Shown here: one piece after another, positions 49,257 through 60,671 of the stretch
Layout: every line of letters starts with the position of its first letter
How positions within the stretch are numbered: position 1 is the first letter of the stretch
The notes under the pieces: model-generated
Databases searched by the model: none
The model's input: the letters and a program-made list of their open reading frames with translations, nothing else
Told to the model about the DNA's origin: nothing
Translations under genes and position numbers: made by a program
Source: Nitrososphaerota archaeon
Lineage (GTDB): Archaea; Thermoproteota; Nitrososphaeria; Nitrososphaerales; UBA183
Assembly (NCBI GenBank): GCA_029785235.1
Contig: JAFMAA010000004.1
Span: 78,433 to 142,432, forward strand
Direction: 5' to 3'
DNA: 64,000 bases

Positions 49257-50497
49257 CTCCTGTAGCGGAGGATCGCGGCTATCCCGCCGAAGCTCTTGAA
49301 CATACTTCCCTCTTCCGTCCCCGAAGAAATCACTTCGACCTTCGAGCCTACCTGGAACGCCATCTCCTCGAGCACGTCGATTAGGTCCCGCTCCGTCACA
49401 TCATAGTCGGTCGCTCTGCAATTGGTGCAAGGAGCCGCTGCCATTTCCTGGCGTTCCAACACCTTCCTAGACGCCTGGACGGTTTGGCTGTTCACCCTCC
49501 CGCATCTCTTGCAGGCGGCGTCGAGCCTGACCATGTCAAGGTCGTCGGAGACCAAGACTACTTCGGCGCTGGCCTTCTGAAGCGCGTCGGTCACCCTTGG
49601 GAGCCCGTAGACGGCCAACCCCCCCTGCCGGTTGACCTCACCCAGGAATCTCTGGACGAGCTGTTTTTCCTCCACAAGTCTGACGTCCTTCAGGATGTCC
49701 GTCGACTTCTCGACCAGCTCTCTGATTCCTTCCCTTCCCGAATAGCCGAGGTCTAGGACCCCCAGAATCTTCTTCTGCAGCTCGTAGTGCAGATACCCTC
49801 CCTTCAGGAACTCGTCCTTCGTGGGCCCGGGGCCGCCAACTATGAGCCCAGTGACCTTGTTGTTGTTCAAGAACGCTTGCGTCGCGTGCTCACCAACCCT
49901 GTTGAAGAAATATGTCAGCTCCATCTCCCTCCCTCTCTCATAGCGCCTGGCCGATTGACCTCCCTTGCGGGTCTTGCCTGAAATCCCCGACGTCATAACG
50001 TCGATTATCTCGAGGCTTCCTCCGCTCAGTATTCCCATGCCTACATCGCTCGTATCTAGGGTGAGGAGTCCGTACACCTTGTCCTCTCTGAGCATTTCCT
50101 TGAGGTACTCCACCCTGAAATGGTCGTCACAGGCGTAGAGGTACTGGACTACAGGTTTGGGTGGGATGATTTCCCACACGTTAACCACTTCGCTCCCCGG
50201 GCCGTTGGTCGGAAGCGCCCCTGCGAAGATTACGAGTCCCGTTTCCGGGGCGGTCCTGTACAGCTTCAGCCTTTGCATCGTCTTGGTAAGGGCGTCTTGG
50301 ACGTGGTTCCTCGTTGTGTCAGACTTGATGTTGCCGGCGGTCCCCCACTCCTCTCTCAGGTTGGCTATCGCCTCATGGATGGCTTTCTTTGAAGGGATGT
50401 AGAGGGACACCAACTCCGTCCCCCTCCCTTCCTTGCTGCTCAGCTCCGAGATCAGCTTCCTTACCTTGTATAGCCTAACAGAATCCGTCTTGGACAA
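49253..50497 (-). CDS. prf1: Archaeal peptide chain release factor 1
   Basis: A 414-residue aRF1. The stop-codon-reading NIKS motif is at TAGNIKSDTTR and the peptide-release GGQ at KGGQSARRYERG, in the usual order; the C-terminal domain carries a CKRC and CTNC zinc-like ribbon. It recognises all three stop codons in the A site and triggers hydrolysis with ABCE1. TTG 50497 is the start. It converges on the DUF4382 gene and is divergent from pyrH, separated by a 131-base promoter region. Confidence 0.95.
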   Translation of the reverse strand: MSKTDSVRLYKVRKLISELSSKEGRGTELVSLYIPSKKAIHEAIANLREEWGTAGNIKSDTTRNHVQDALTKTMQRLKLYRTAPETGLVIFAGALPTNGPGSEVVNVWEIIPPKPVVQYLYACDDHFRVEYLKEMLREDKVYGLLTLDTSDVGMGILSGGSLEIIDVMTSGISGKTRKGGQSARRYERGREMELTYFFNRVGEHATQAFLNNNKVTGLIVGGPGPTKDEFLKGGYLHYELQKKILGVLDLGYSGREGIRELVEKSTDILKDVRLVEEKQLVQRFLGEVNRQGGLAVYGLPRVTDALQKASAEVVLVSDDLDMVRLDAACKRCGRVNSQTVQASRKVLERQEMAAAPCTNCRATDYDVTERDLIDVLEEMAFQVGSKVEVISSGTEEGSMFKSFGGIAAILRYRS

Positions 50498-50628
50498 CGC
50501 AGAGCTTCCTCTAGGTCAGGCCACAGCGGACGCGTAAACCGAGGGAGCTAGCATTGTAATGCCTAAAATCTCCCTCACCCATTTATAAAACCTACCAACC
50601 ACCAACCATCCGAAAGGAGGAACAGAAA

Positions 50629-51294
50629 GTGAAAATCGTGTTGCGGATTGGAGGGTCTGTCTTAGGGGACCCTCCGTCTGCCGGACTCGTGAACGGCTAC
50701 TCCGAAGTCGTGTCAGGCCTCAACTACGAAGGGAACTACGTGGCGGTAGTGGTCGGGGGTGGGGGGATCGCCCGGGAGTACATCAAATCGGCGGCCCAGA
50801 TGGGGCTTTCACCCTATCAGCAAGACACAGTGGCGATACACGCCTCGAGGCTCAACGCCAGGCTGGTGGCCATGAAGCTCGGGGGGGTGAGCAGCGTCCC
50901 CACCTCCATCGATGGTATGCTGCAGCGCCTGGCTCGCAACAGGGTGGCTGTGATGGGGGGGTTGAAACCGGGCATCACCACCGACACAGTAGCGGCCATA
51001 GTGGCAGAAAGGTGGAAGGCCGACCTCCTTGTCAAAGCGTCGGACCAGAGCGGAATCTACACCGAGGACCCGAGGGCCAACAAGAAGGCGAAGAAACTCG
51101 ACAGAATCAACTACGAGAAGGCGAAGCAGATACTCGGTGGCGCACATCGGCCGGGAATTCACAGCATAGTGGACCCAGTGGCGGTCGACCGCCTCCTCGA
51201 ATCGAGGATGAAGCTGATAGTGCTCAACGGCGCAGACCCCAAAGGGGTCATCAGGGCGGTCCACGGTGAGAAGGTAGGGACCCTGGTGACTTGA
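50629..51294 (+). CDS. pyrH: Archaeal UMP kinase
   Basis: A 221-residue amino-acid-kinase-fold enzyme making UDP from UMP. Motifs include GGSVL, VVVGGGGIAREYI, and DQSGIYTEDPR. A strong ATTTATAAAA box at 50581-50590 and the ribosome site AAAGGAGG at 50613-50620 precede GTG 50629. It is followed at 22 bases by the DUF21/CBS gene, so an operon is possible. Confidence 0.9.
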   Translation: MKIVLRIGGSVLGDPPSAGLVNGYSEVVSGLNYEGNYVAVVVGGGGIAREYIKSAAQMGLSPYQQDTVAIHASRLNARLVAMKLGGVSSVPTSIDGMLQRLARNRVAVMGGLKPGITTDTVAAIVAERWKADLLVKASDQSGIYTEDPRANKKAKKLDRINYEKAKQILGGAHRPGIHSIVDPVAVDRLLESRMKLIVLNGADPKGVIRAVHGEKVGTLVT

Positions 51295-51315
51295 AGGAGT
51301 GAACAGCCGCCGAAA

Positions 51316-52293
51316 TTGGTAGCGGGCATAGTTTACGTCACACTCGTAGCCGCGGTCTTCGTTTCGTTCTGGTCCTCTCTGGTCGAAGCGACATATCTCA
51401 CCTTAAGGCCCTTCTCGCTGAGCTCGGCCATAGGGGGCAGTTCATCAGGGCCGGCCAAGGCGCTCGCCATAGCGAACGAAAAGACCAAACTGGTGAGCGT
51501 AACCACCTTCACAGACACCATTTCAAGTGTGGTGCTCGCGACCACGATGGGCCTGATCCTCTCCGGCTATTTCGGTCCCGTCGGGTGGGTGTACAGTGCG
51601 ATTGGGGGTTCTTTCGTCATCATGGTGCTGTTATATCTGCTGCCGAAGGCGATAGGCATCGAAAACGCATTGAAGATGTCAGTCGTCCTAGCTCCCACCA
51701 CAAAGGTGGTGGTCGACGCTCTGTCTCCGTTTGCTGTCCCCATGACGAAGGTCGCCCGTAAGCTGTCAGAGAAGCTCGTCGGAATGCCCGGCTACAGAGA
51801 AGTTGATCTGGCTGACGAGTTCGAGGACGTCGTCACCATGCTGGAGAAGGCGGGGCACATAGAGCCCAACTCAGGAAGGCTCCTGCGGACCGCTCTGGCT
51901 TCATCGAGGAGAACCGACGCCATTGACGCGATGACGCCCGAGAAGGAGATCATCTCCATCCCGACGAGTGCCACAGTCTTCGACGCCCTCAAAGCCATGA
52001 GCGAGACGGAGCACCCGCGCATGCCCGTCTTCGATAACGACAGAAACGAGTACGTCGGCGCTGTGACCTTCAGGACCATCTCGAAGGCGATATCCAGGGA
52101 CCTGATTGATTCGAGCATCAGAGACTACATAATCCAGCCGGCCCGGGTTCTGAAGGACGACGCGCTAGCGACGGTGATTGAGAAGATGCAAGACGCCGGA
52201 ACGACCATTGCTTTCGTCTATGACGGAGACAAAGCGATAGGGATGATTACCCTGTCCGACATACTCGAACGTCTGCTCGGCGTTAAGGTCTAG
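51316..52293 (+). CDS. DUF21/CNNM-like membrane protein with CBS pair
   Basis: A 325-residue protein. The N-terminal third (about 1-110) is the DUF21 membrane domain (LVEATYLTLRPFS, several helices); it is followed by a linker and tandem CBS domains (about 195-325) with SEKEI-like EIISIPTSATVFDALKAM. Such proteins (CorC/CNNM relatives) act in Mg2+ or other divalent ion transport. It starts with TTG 51316 close behind pyrH and converges on the next gene, sharing CTAG. Confidence 0.8.
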   Translation: MVAGIVYVTLVAAVFVSFWSSLVEATYLTLRPFSLSSAIGGSSSGPAKALAIANEKTKLVSVTTFTDTISSVVLATTMGLILSGYFGPVGWVYSAIGGSFVIMVLLYLLPKAIGIENALKMSVVLAPTTKVVVDALSPFAVPMTKVARKLSEKLVGMPGYREVDLADEFEDVVTMLEKAGHIEPNSGRLLRTALASSRRTDAIDAMTPEKEIISIPTSATVFDALKAMSETEHPRMPVFDNDRNEYVGAVTFRTISKAISRDLIDSSIRDYIIQPARVLKDDALATVIEKMQDAGTTIAFVYDGDKAIGMITLSDILERLLGVKV

Positions 52294-53129
52294 GCGGGAC
52301 TCCTCGGGATTGCCAGCGAGTTGAGCTCGTCGAAGCTTATCGCGCCATCGGTCAGCCCGTCGTATGTCCCCTTTTCGAGCACTTCCCGGGAAGCGCGCTT
52401 CAAGAGTCCCATGGCGGCATAGGATGCCGCGGGGCCGAAGCTTACCCTGGCGACTCCGAGCTTTCTAAGCTCGGGCACAGGAGGGAGCCCTTTCCTCACC
52501 ATCACGTTGGTAGCGAAGTCGACTGATTTCACAAAATGGGATATGGATGGTGCATCGGTCAGCCCCATCGGGTAGACGCAGTCAGCCCCAATGTCTCTGT
52601 ATGCTACCGCCCTCCGCACCGCTTCATCAAGCCTCGCTTCTGCCCCGCCGGGGGCATGCCGGAGAGCGTCGGTACGGGCGTTGATGACGAAGCGAACCCC
52701 CATAGATTCCCTGAGATTTACGAGAGCCTTCAGCCGGGCGACCTGCATCTCTACCGGAAGGAGTTTTTTCATATCGTGGGCAAAATCTTCGATGTTTATC
52801 CCGACCGCACCAGCTTCAACCACGGCCCTTACACTCTTGGCCACTTCCTCAGGGTTGTCACCGAATCCCCCCACCAGGTCGGCGCTCAGGGGGACCGAGA
52901 GGACGTTCGAGATCCTTCTTATGGCGCCGACGAAGTCCCCCCACGGAATCCCTTCCCCATCTGGGTAACCCAAAGAGACAAGCATCCCAGCACTCGAAGT
53001 CGCAACTGCCGGAAACCCCTCGTCTTCGAAGACCCGCGAGCTGGGCACGTCCCACGCGTTGGGGATCACGAATACGTCCTTCCTGTCATGAAGCCCGCGG
53101 AACGCCTCCGCTTTCTCGGCCTGGTCCAT
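52290..53129 (-). CDS. Isocitrate lyase/PEP mutase superfamily enzyme
   Basis: A 279-residue enzyme of the ICL/PEPM superfamily. FVIPNAWDVPSSRVFED starts the barrel and SADLVGGFGDNPEE and VGINIEDFAHD hold the Asp/Glu metal-binding positions. These enzymes cleave or rearrange C-C or C-P bonds of 2-oxo or 2-hydroxy acids, and the substrate here is unknown. ATG 53129 is preferred: a TTTAGG-type box near 53155 suits leaderless start, and the longer N-terminus has no family match. It converges on the CBS gene. Confidence 0.8.
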   Translation of the reverse strand: MDQAEKAEAFRGLHDRKDVFVIPNAWDVPSSRVFEDEGFPAVATSSAGMLVSLGYPDGEGIPWGDFVGAIRRISNVLSVPLSADLVGGFGDNPEEVAKSVRAVVEAGAVGINIEDFAHDMKKLLPVEMQVARLKALVNLRESMGVRFVINARTDALRHAPGGAEARLDEAVRRAVAYRDIGADCVYPMGLTDAPSISHFVKSVDFATNVMVRKGLPPVPELRKLGVARVSFGPAASYAAMGLLKRASREVLEKGTYDGLTDGAISFDELNSLAIPRSPA

Positions 53130-53418
53130 CTCATGGGGGTTACAGGAGGGCGTCCTAAACCGTTCTGATGGACTCGGCGAGTAGCCGTCATCGCGGGATG
53201 CATGCGCCTTCCCATACTCGGCCACCTCTTCCAGAGTCGCGTCTGGCTCCAAAGGTCGCGCATCTACACCCCGTTCCCCGCAGTTTCACATCAACGAGAA
53301 GGCCCAGCCGGAAATTGTATCCTTGGAAGATCGCAGGGTTCTAATTGCCGTACAACCTTCCGCCCCTGAAAGGCACTTGCGCGGTCGTATGGCCCCCTGG
53401 CCCCAACCGATCTCCCAG

Positions 53419-53712
53419 TCAGCTATCGAAGGTCCCGGGGAGGACGAGCCTCAGCTCAGGCTTGCACGCTTTGCACCTCTTCGCCTCGAACTCGCGCGCC
53501 GCCGTGGCGACGCTGTCGACCCAGAAGTAGCTTCCCTGCTTGCGGCCCTTGATGACGACCTTGTCGTTGAACCTGTCGGTCGTGATGCACTTGGCATTGA
53601 TCTTGTGCACGAGGGGACTGCGCGCGGAGTCGGTTATGACGATGTACCCTTCGTCTGCAAGCCTGACTTTCCGGAGCTCGTCGATGTTCTCTATCTCTTT
53701 CGATTGGGCCAT
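53419..53712 (-). CDS. Small hypothetical protein with CxxC, 97 aa
   Basis: A 97-residue, slightly basic protein with one CKAC pair near the C-terminus (KRCKACKPELRL). It has no recognised domain. It is separate from its neighbours. The reading frame on the other strand is longer but more likely a shadow. Gene status is plausible because residue use is balanced and a clear ATG 53712 begins it. Confidence 0.5.
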   Translation of the reverse strand: MAQSKEIENIDELRKVRLADEGYIVITDSARSPLVHKINAKCITTDRFNDKVVIKGRKQGSYFWVDSVATAAREFEAKRCKACKPELRLVLPGTFDS

Positions 53713-53903
53713 ACCAAAATCCTAACGGCGCCCATTGAAATAGCTGTCTCGGCGAGCGGGCTAGACCTATGAAAGCATCTCCAACAAGATAGGGGTCCGC
53801 CACACACAAAATCCTTCGACCCAGTCGATTTCTGGATAATCAAACAGGTGATTTCTTGGCTCTTTTCGGTCAGGATACCCCTGACTCAGCCTTGGAATCG
53901 GAG

Positions 53904-54046
53904 TGCGGGGGGTCGGATTCGAACGTGCCTACCCCTACAGGTGGACAAAGTGGACGGAATGCTCTCCGGTTTCACGATTGAGTTCGTGAAAGCTATGTGA
54001 CCGGCTAGCCCGTCAGGTTCAGACCAACTAACCCTCCCCCAGGCGC
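53904..54046 (-). other. tRNA-like segment, not resolved
   Basis: The minus strand has a tRNA-like 3' end (T-loop GTTCGAATCCGACC plus CCCCCGCA) and, about 120 bases upstream, GGTT...AACC resembling a D arm. The 5' half of the T stem does not pair and a normal acceptor 5' strand is not seen. A perfect 8-bp hairpin (TTTCACGA/TCGTGAAA) lies between. It may be a heavily interrupted tRNA or a remnant. The rest of 53713-54156 shows no gene. Confidence 0.3.
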
Positions 54047-54156
54047 CCAGCGTTGTGTGTGAACGCGGTGCCGCCGGCCCTGCAGGAGATTGCAACAACT
54101 GAGCGCGGCGACTAGAACTATTGACTGCGCCTGCTTAACCGGCCAATCCCTATTGG

Positions 54157-54492
54157 ATGACGTTGAAGAGCCAGACAAAGCTAGCAAAGTCAAGAGCAGA
54201 TTCTCTCACGAGAACCTCCCAAGAAAGGGCGCGCGTAGCCAAGAGTCTATCCACCGCTGAGACAAGGGAAAGACTCGATGACATTATCAAGCCGAACTCG
54301 ATTTCAAAGACGCTGAAGAAGATGGGGATTATGATTCTGCTTTCACCTGACCCGTTGGGCCCGATTATCGACATCCCTGGCGTCGTCCTCTTGAGTGCCT
54401 CGTATTTTATCAAGGGAAGAGAACCCATGGGTGTCGAGTCAGTGTTTAGGGAGACGCAACAGGTACTCGACGACCTTCAGCAACTCTTCTGA
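54157..54492 (+). CDS. Small hypothetical protein, 111 aa
   Basis: A helical 111-residue protein with a hydrophobic patch MGIMILLSPDPLGPIIDIPGVVLL that may sit in or on the membrane. The pattern LSPDP followed by GxxLL occurs in small proteins of Nitrososphaeria that I recall but cannot name. It lies upstream of tRNA-Leu on the opposite strand. No partner is evident. Confidence 0.5.
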   Translation: MTLKSQTKLAKSRADSLTRTSQERARVAKSLSTAETRERLDDIIKPNSISKTLKKMGIMILLSPDPLGPIIDIPGVVLLSASYFIKGREPMGVESVFRETQQVLDDLQQLF

Positions 54493-54629
54493 GACGCATC
54501 ACCTGATGGCGGACGCTATGCCGTTCCACTCATACGCGTTCATGGAGATGGAAGTGATGATTTTTCGGGGGGCCATAGCCGCTGCGAGGAGAGATGCGCC
54601 GCACCACACTACGGCCCCCAGTACAAATG

Positions 54630-54751
54630 TGCGGGGGGTGGGATTCGAACCCACGAACCCCTGAGGGACGGGATGCCCCATCCGAAGCGAGGCCGGATCT
54701 TGAGTCGGGCTATCATGTCCCGCACATTTAGCCAAGCTTTGTTACCCCCGC
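54630..54751 (-). tRNA. tRNA-Leu (anticodon CAA) with two putative introns
   Basis: The acceptor stem GCGGGGG/CCCCCGC, a three-pair D arm, anticodon stem CGGGA/TCCCG, a short variable arm, T arm GTGGG/CCCAC and A73 fit a class II tRNA-Leu. Two introns are needed: 13 bases in the anticodon stem (CATGATAGCCCGA, near position 30/31) and 24 bases at 37/38. Removal gives an 85-base tRNA with CTCAAGA as the anticodon loop. Exact noncanonical junctions are uncertain. Confidence 0.85.
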
Positions 54752-54784
54752 GCCGGTGGCGTTCCGTAGGGTTCCGATAAAGAG

Positions 54785-55816
54785 TCACTGCTGGACGGCT
54801 GCGACTCTGCTCGTCTTCCTCAGCAGGCGGTGTGAAGAGATCTCGATTATGATGTTGCAGTATCGCGCCAACTGACCGAAATAGGACACCAAGACCCTGG
54901 TGTACCCCAGCCCTCCGGTGGTCAGCATCTCCTCGGTCACCTGCTTCTCTAGCTGCATCGCCTCCTCAACAAGGGCCGACGACTTTCCTATGAGCCTGAT
55001 GTCAGGGGTCAGAAGGCTCTCTACAGTGGTGTTGAAAGCTTCCCGGGTCTTTCTCGCCAGCCTCTGGAGGCTCGTGACCACCTTGGGGCTCATCTTTGTC
55101 CCCAACCCCCGGAGCCTCACCAGCTCCTCTGCGATGTCCTGTATTATCCCCCCAATCTCATCCAGGGTTTTTGCCGATACCCTGTCCCCGGACGCATGGA
55201 GAGGCGACTCGATGCCTATCTCCGAGGCCAATTCTCTCCTGTTGAGCGCTACCAGGAGCTGCCTCAATATCAGCCAGTAGAGTTCCTCTATCTCTTCCTG
55301 TGCCCTCCCCACTTCATTGAGCTTCCCGGTCTGCCTCAGGTCCAAGCTGTCCATAACATGGTCCAGGCTCTGGGACACCAATATCTGGAGCCGCTTGATC
55401 AGGTAGTCCACCGGGAACCTCGTAGGATCTATGAAACTCTGCGAGATGACGCGCCTGTCGTCTGATTCGACGACCTCTAGCCCTCTGAGGCGTCTGACTG
55501 TCTCGACGACCTTGTCTACCGTCTTCTGTCCTAGGGGCTCCTTCCCGACCACCTCGATGGTATCGAATCCCAAAGCGTACGCGCCAATGACCAGTTTTGC
55601 CAGCATTTCGTCGCCTCCCGCCTGCTCCACCCTGATGACGGCCCTGGCTGCCTCTTTGCCGCGGCCGGCCGGGATCAGCCGCAATGTTCCGTCGACTTCC
55701 TCCCGGAACAGAACGCTGTCGCCCAGCTTCAGGTTCATCCGTCGCGCATATTCCTTAGGAATGGAGACAGAGAACGAAAAGTCGCCAACTCTCTGGATCT
55801 TCCTGAGTTCGTCCAT
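54785..55816 (-). CDS. AbrB-PhoU family phosphate regulator
   Basis: A 343-residue protein. The N-terminus is an AbrB/SpoVT-type DNA-binding fold (QRVGDFSFSVSIPKEYARRM); residues about 120-330 form PhoU-like helical bundles. Archaeal members repress phosphate uptake genes. ATG 55816 is clear. It is divergent from the 2-oxoacid:ferredoxin oxidoreductase genes, and an inverted repeat at 55834-55854 between them could be its operator. An MFS-PhoU transporter gene lies 5 kb away. Confidence 0.8.
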   Translation of the reverse strand: MDELRKIQRVGDFSFSVSIPKEYARRMNLKLGDSVLFREEVDGTLRLIPAGRGKEAARAVIRVEQAGGDEMLAKLVIGAYALGFDTIEVVGKEPLGQKTVDKVVETVRRLRGLEVVESDDRRVISQSFIDPTRFPVDYLIKRLQILVSQSLDHVMDSLDLRQTGKLNEVGRAQEEIEELYWLILRQLLVALNRRELASEIGIESPLHASGDRVSAKTLDEIGGIIQDIAEELVRLRGLGTKMSPKVVTSLQRLARKTREAFNTTVESLLTPDIRLIGKSSALVEEAMQLEKQVTEEMLTTGGLGYTRVLVSYFGQLARYCNIIIEISSHRLLRKTSRVAAVQQ

Positions 55817-55833
55817 CTACGGATAGCCACTAC

Positions 55834-55854
55834 TAGTATGTATCTTAAATACTA
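55834..55854. promoter_or_regulatory. Inverted repeat between divergent promoters
   Basis: TAGTAT and ATACTA form 6-bp arms around nine bases (TAGTATGTATC then TTAAATACTA). They lie in the AT-rich gap between the AbrB-PhoU regulator gene (start 55816) and korA (start 55903), near a CTTAAAC TATA-like box at 55857. It may be the regulator's own operator. Confidence 0.45.
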
Positions 55855-55902
55855 TACTCTTAAACAGCCAACTCGCTCTCTTGCCGGTCAGGCAGAATCA
55901 GG

Positions 55903-58831
<2,929 letters not shown>

Positions 58832-58969
58832 GACGGCTTCCGAGGTTCAGGGGGATGGAAGGCTGGGCCTTCCACGCTTCTACTTGACGCTGGTCGAGCT
58901 GTCCTAGTCAGCCGCTCCCGGGACCTCTTGCGTCTCACGGTTAAATCGCCCAAGAACCGCTCCCCTTCC

Positions 58970-59497
58970 ATGATAGTGGCGGTAGGCACGAAGAACCCTG
59001 CCAAGGTCGAAGGAATCAGGAAAGGGTTCTCGAAGTACTATTCGGACACCGAACTCAGGCCCGTCGACGCTTCTGAGGTGGCCAAAGCCCAGCCCAGGGG
59101 GCTCGAGGAGATGGTGGCGGGAGCCACCGCCCGGGCGAAGTTCGCCCTTTCGAAGGCAGGTGGCGTCCTCGGTGTCGGGGTCGAGGCGGGCATATTCACG
59201 ATCGGTGATGTCTATTTCGATAATCAGTTCGCTGCGATTGTCGACCCTTCGGGGAGGGTGTCTCTCGGCCACTCGGCCGGCTACTCCCTTCCAAGTGAGG
59301 CGATGAACGCTCTCTTTGAAAAGGGGTCGGAGCTCGAGCGCTGGGCAGAGAAGGTCAGCGGCATCGACGAGATCGGGGATAAGGGCGGGCTGGTGAAGTT
59401 CCTGACCAAAGGGGAGATGTCGAGGGCGGACCTGACGGAGCAGTGCGTCCTCACCGCCCTGATTCCTAGGCTCAATCAGAGAGTTTACGGGCTCTGA
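58970..59497 (+). CDS. Non-canonical purine NTPase, YjjX/DUF84 type
   Basis: A 175-residue house-cleaning enzyme. GTKNPAKVEGIRKGF is the N-terminal nucleotide-binding loop and EAGIFTIGDVYFDNQFAAI the core beta sheet, as in inosine/xanthosine triphosphatases that hydrolyse ITP and XTP. ATG 58970 is preferred: a TTAAATC box near 58940 places a leaderless start there, and the longer frame has no family match. It precedes the adenosine deaminase gene by 11 bases, so the two purine-handling genes probably are one unit. Confidence 0.85.
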   Translation: MIVAVGTKNPAKVEGIRKGFSKYYSDTELRPVDASEVAKAQPRGLEEMVAGATARAKFALSKAGGVLGVGVEAGIFTIGDVYFDNQFAAIVDPSGRVSLGHSAGYSLPSEAMNALFEKGSELERWAEKVSGIDEIGDKGGLVKFLTKGEMSRADLTEQCVLTALIPRLNQRVYGL

Positions 59498-59508
59498 AGC
59501 GTCCCTCG

Positions 59509-60609
59509 ATGGGGGGCCGGATTAATAACCACCCATCAAGGCCTGGGCCCACGCGCATCTCTCCTGCAGCCGTCAGGGCCCTCCCAAAGGCCGATCTTCA
59601 CAGCCACATCGACGGGTCCATCTCTCCGAAAGAGCTCTTCCGCATAGCGAGAAAGCACCACAGGAAGGTGGTCACTCCCGAGGGCGCGGAGCTGGAGAGT
59701 GTCTCCGCTTTCATGGGACACATCAAGGGAGACGGGTACGTCTCAATGCTCGACGACATCATCCGTCGCTTTTACCCCATAACCAGGCTACTGCAGACAG
59801 AAGAGGCGATTCGCGAAGCTGGGGTCTCATACTTGAAGGGGCAGAACGACGACGGAGTCGTCTACGCCGAGGGGAGGTTCGCGCCCCAGTACCATACCGC
59901 CGAGGGGCTCTCCCTGGATGACGTCATCTCCTGCATGGCCGAGGGGCTCGCCGAAGGCACCGAGCGGTACGGTGTGGAGACTTCTCTGATAGTCGCCATA
60001 GGAAGGGAGTCGCCTCCCGGGTTGGGTGAAGAAGTGGCCCGGGCTGCAGTCAGGAGTGGCGTCGCCGTCGCCCTGGATCTCGGCGGGCCCGAAGCGGGAA
60101 ACCCGCCGGAAAAGTTCGAAAGGGCCTTCAGGCTCGCCACTTCGTCGGGACTGAAGGTAACGATACACGCAGGCGAGGATGCAGGGTCCCGGCGGCAGGA
60201 CGTCGCAAACATGAAGACCGCGCTGGCGATGGGAGCCGACAGGCTGGGCCACGCCATCCACCTGTCGCATGAAAGGAATCTGCTCTCAACAGTCTTGGAT
60301 AGGTCGGTCGGAATCGAGATGAACCCGGTCTCAAACCTGGTCCTCGGGAAGATCAAGACCACGAAGGACCTCGGCATAGACCGCCTCCTGAAGGAGGGGG
60401 TGTCGGTCTCTCTCAACTCAGACGACCCTTCCCTCTGGACAGGGGGGGACCTCTCTGAGGTGTACTCGAGGGTCTGCTCGGAGTACGGGTTCGGGATGGA
60501 CCAGGTCGACGCCCTCGCCGAGAACGCCTTCAGGTCATCCTTCGCAAGCCAGCGGGTCAAGGAGCGGCTCGTGCAGCGCTACCGCGAGGCGCAAAGACGT
60601 ATCTGTTGA
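59509..60609 (+). CDS. add: Adenosine deaminase family protein
   Basis: A 366-residue metal-dependent hydrolase. Zinc-binding DLHSHIDG, HAGEDAG, the catalytic GHAIHLSHERN region and SLNSDDPS with its Asp are all present in family order. It deaminates adenosine or a related adenine compound. ATG 59509 is the only start for the whole conserved region; a TTAATAACC TATA-like box at 59521-59530 lies inside the first codons and would give a transcript start near 59551, so a start further in could be real (no ATG/GTG/TTG is present there). Confidence 0.8.
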   Translation: MGGRINNHPSRPGPTRISPAAVRALPKADLHSHIDGSISPKELFRIARKHHRKVVTPEGAELESVSAFMGHIKGDGYVSMLDDIIRRFYPITRLLQTEEAIREAGVSYLKGQNDDGVVYAEGRFAPQYHTAEGLSLDDVISCMAEGLAEGTERYGVETSLIVAIGRESPPGLGEEVARAAVRSGVAVALDLGGPEAGNPPEKFERAFRLATSSGLKVTIHAGEDAGSRRQDVANMKTALAMGADRLGHAIHLSHERNLLSTVLDRSVGIEMNPVSNLVLGKIKTTKDLGIDRLLKEGVSVSLNSDDPSLWTGGDLSEVYSRVCSEYGFGMDQVDALAENAFRSSFASQRVKERLVQRYREAQRRIC

Positions 60610-60671
60610 GCCAGTGGGAGCCCATCTCACCCCTTAAGAACGGTCAGTCCGGTGCATCCCCAACCCTAAAA

